Below the pieces are notes generated by a model. It had not been told where the DNA came from. It saw only the letters and a list, made by a program, of their open reading frames with translations, and did not search any database. Source: Rhodobacter sp. (GTDB lineage Bacteria > Pseudomonadota > Alphaproteobacteria > Rhodobacterales > Rhodobacteraceae). From it: 23,788 bases of DNA. The translations under genes were made by a program, and so were the position numbers. The stretch is from positions 1-23,788 of the forward strand of contig JAIXVS010000209.1 in assembly GCA_027482795.1 (NCBI GenBank), given 5' to 3'. This document shows positions 22,199 through 23,788 of the stretch, one piece after another. Every line of letters begins with the position of its first letter. The first letter of the stretch is position 1.

Positions 22199-23076
22199 CG
22201 TGGCCTACGGCTGGCGGCGGCGATGTTCAGCATCAAGGCCGCCAGCACAATCGCCCCGCCAATGGCTGTGGCGCGGCTGAACGCCTCGCCCAAAAACAGC
22301 CATACCCAAAACGGGCCAAGAATCACTTCAACTTGGCTGAGCAGTGTCGCCGTGGCCGCAGGCACCACGCGGGTGCCAAAGGTGTACAGGATCATCCCGC
22401 CCGCCAGCGTGACCACGCCCATAAACAGCGCAAGGCCAATATCGCTGGGCGGCGGGGTTAAATCCTGCCCCGAGGCAAGTGCCAGCGCCACCCCCGTTAG
22501 GGCCGAAAAAACCCCCGCCAGCAGCACCACGGGAAAATGCCCCCTGTCTGCGCGCAAATTGCTATGGCCTGCGCGCAGCGCCACCGAAAACGCCCCAAAG
22601 CCAAAGGCGCTGAGCAAGGCGGCAAAATTGCCCCAAACGCCCCGCATATCAATCTGCCCGCCCACCATCACCGCAATGCCAATTGCGGCCAAGGCGATGG
22701 CGGCCCATGTCGCCGCAGGCACCCGTTCGCCCAGCAGGGCCCAGCCAATCAGTGCCGCGAAAAAGGGCGATGCGCTGAACAGCACGACTGCACTGGCAAT
22801 TGATGTTGTTTGCATTGCGTAAATCGCCCCGCCAAAGGCCAATACCAGTGACAGCCCCCCCAAAACGCCGCTGCGCCCAACCGAGGTTATCGCCGCCCAG
22901 ATCTGCCCCTTTGAAGCATAGCCGACATAGGCCACCAGCGCCAAAATCAGCCCGAGGGATCGCCACGCCAGCACGGGCCATGACTGCGCTTCGACCACCA
23001 ACCGCAGGAACAGCCCCTGCGTTGACCAGACCAGCCCTGCCAGCAATATCAGCCCCGCACCTGCCCGAAATGTCAT
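22195..23076 (-). CDS. DMT superfamily (EamA) transporter
   Basis: A 293-residue protein with about ten hydrophobic helices in two EamA halves. The start at 23076 follows GGGGG and gives MTFRAGAGLILLAGLVWSTQ, the usual first helix; a longer upstream frame is composed of non-coding-like sequence and is rejected. Half one ends with IASAVVLFSASPFFAALIGW and LLGERVPA. Half two has the corresponding VPAATATLLSQVEVILGPFW and FLGEAFSRATAIGGAIVLAA, the classical paired EamA signatures. It is probably an exporter of amino acids or related metabolites; the substrate cannot be inferred. It converges on TerC with a 3-nt stop overlap. Confidence 0.92.
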   Translation of the reverse strand: MTFRAGAGLILLAGLVWSTQGLFLRLVVEAQSWPVLAWRSLGLILALVAYVGYASKGQIWAAITSVGRSGVLGGLSLVLAFGGAIYAMQTTSIASAVVLFSASPFFAALIGWALLGERVPAATWAAIALAAIGIAVMVGGQIDMRGVWGNFAALLSAFGFGAFSVALRAGHSNLRADRGHFPVVLLAGVFSALTGVALALASGQDLTPPPSDIGLALFMGVVTLAGGMILYTFGTRVVPAATATLLSQVEVILGPFWVWLFLGEAFSRATAIGGAIVLAALMLNIAAASRRPR

Positions 23077-23162
23077 GCATCCCCCATTTGTCGCATCTTG
23101 CGCAAGTTTGGGGCATTTCATTTGCCCAAATACGACCCCGCCCGTCGCCCTTGGGACAAAGC

Positions 23163-23291
23163 GTGCCCAAGGAATACGGGCCTGTCCTGACCGATGACAT
23201 CGCCCAAACCATCCGCAAATTTGATCCCTCGCGAAGGGATCGGCAGGGTGATGGCCCCCAAATGACAACGACCGCATCGATCCAGCCCTAA
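23163..23291 (+). CDS. Possible 42-aa gene or gene remnant
   Basis: A frame from GTG 23163 encodes VPKEYGPVLTDDIAQTIRKF and 22 more residues, to TAA at 23289-23291. The first half has codon use like the neighbouring genes. In another frame just upstream (TTG 23122) a similar coding-like stretch reads PKYDPARRPWDKA, so a frameshifted small gene is possible. The terminal stem of hairpin element C starts three bases after the TAA, the position these elements take at real gene ends here. No family is recognised. Confidence 0.3.
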   Translation: MPKEYGPVLTDDIAQTIRKFDPSRRDRQGDGPQMTTTASIQP

Positions 23292-23355
23292 GTGAGGGGC
23301 TTTGCCCCTCGTCACTTCGTTCCTCACCCCAAGGTATTTGGGGAGTTAGGAAGAT
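23291..23355 (-). repeat. Dispersed gene-end hairpin element, copy C
   Basis: Read on the minus strand: ATCTTCCTAACTCC, CAAATACCTTGGGGTGAGG, a variable segment, and the terminal stem GAGGGGCAAAGCCCCTC (plus 23294-23310). The head end supplies the last codons and TAA stop of the hydrolase gene; the stem end follows the stop of the small + strand frame. Confidence 0.77.
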
Positions 23356-23788
23356 GCAGGGCAGCACAGCGTCATAAGCGCAGCGTTTGCATCTTCTAAA
23401 TCATCAATCACATTGAAATGATGGCGCTGGGCGGCGGCGCTCCATGGGCAATTCCAGTCTTCCGATAGGGTGCGGGCCTGCCATAGGAATGCGGGGCGTT
23501 CCTGTGCGCCCACCCAGACATGGGCGTTTATGCTGGGGTGCAGGGGCAGGCGGGCGGGGCTTTCAAGGGCGCATTCGGCGGCGGTTAGGCGGAGGCCCTC
23601 GTTCATGGATGTGTCCATGAGGGGGGCGAGTTCGGCCACGGGCGAGATGGGAATGCAGGCGGTGATGCGCGCGGCGGCACTTCCGCCCATGCCTGCATTT
23701 GCCATGCGCGCGGCAAGGTGGCCGCCTTCGGAATGGCCTGTAACGGTGATGGGGCCAGATACAATTTCGGCGGCGGCGTTGAGGGCGG
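23346..23788 (-). CDS. Alpha/beta hydrolase, C-terminal part (kynurenine-formamidase-like)
   Basis: The frame enters from the right edge and ends at TAA 23346, giving about 146 residues. The nucleophile elbow is GHSEGGHLAARMA (GHSEGG at 23721-23738), as in kynurenine formamidase and carboxylesterase-like hydrolases, where GHSAGGHL is usual. Downstream are ISPVAELAPLMDTSMNEGL and a WVGAQERPAFLWQARTLSEDW stretch around the expected acid residue, then a catalytic-His candidate in RHHFNVIDDLEDANAAL. HFNV...L is typical of the formamidase-like group. Its N-terminal half is outside the window. The substrate is unknown; tryptophan breakdown is one possibility. Confidence 0.8.
   Translation of the reverse strand, partial: ALNAAAEIVSGPITVTGHSEGGHLAARMANAGMGGSAAARITACIPISPVAELAPLMDTSMNEGLRLTAAECALESPARLPLHPSINAHVWVGAQERPAFLWQARTLSEDWNCPWSAAAQRHHFNVIDDLEDANAALMTLCCPASS

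Overview
The window reads as chromosomal DNA of a marine-type alphaproteobacterium, most likely Rhodobacterales (Roseobacter/Rhodobacter group). The basis is GC-rich, tightly packed genes with many 4-nt ATGA start/stop overlaps, a pyrB-pyrC-plsY run, a ubiA/rsmE/gshA block, a NavBac sodium channel, and dispersed hairpin elements at gene ends. I saw no phage, insertion sequence, CRISPR array, tRNA or rRNA. No stretch above 300 bases lacks a candidate gene.

Layout. Positions 1-3213 (+) hold the 3' end of pyrB, a tiny membrane protein, a dihydroorotase-like gene whose metal ligands are lost (PyrC'-type), plsY, a DUF805 protein and an unknown small gene. Positions 3224-5898 (-) hold gshA broken by one in-frame TAG, a small membrane protein and rsmE. 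rsmE diverges from ubiA (5910, +) across 11 nt, and ubiA is followed by an OmpA/BON-type envelope protein and a membrane-anchored coiled-coil protein. Positions 9465-16083 (-) are a nitrogen-catabolism block: a glutamine-synthetase-family ligase, a class III aminotransferase, an unknown membrane protein, and an AruI/AruH pair that would run the arginine transaminase pathway. Next, also on the minus strand, come a voltage-gated Na+ channel, a FieF-type metal exporter and a periplasmic SH3 protein. Diverging from them are a 2-hydroxyacid dehydrogenase and an overlapping PemK-like gene with a second in-frame TAG. A candidate small RNA with its own promoter and terminator follows, then an anchored unknown protein and a TerC protein that meets a DMT transporter at a shared CTAG. 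The window ends inside an alpha/beta hydrolase.

Most notable: (i) the two in-frame amber codons, in gshA and the PemK-like gene, although TAG ends at least eight genes here; (ii) the candidate sRNA at 20168-20285; (iii) a four-copy family of hairpin elements abutting stop codons, two of them head to head; (iv) an 11-bp-phased repeat array and a 21-bp palindrome upstream of the small membrane ORF and pyrC'; (v) the apparently dead dihydroorotase. I did not find a clear multi-gene defence or mobile system. Family names come from motif recognition by eye, with no database search.
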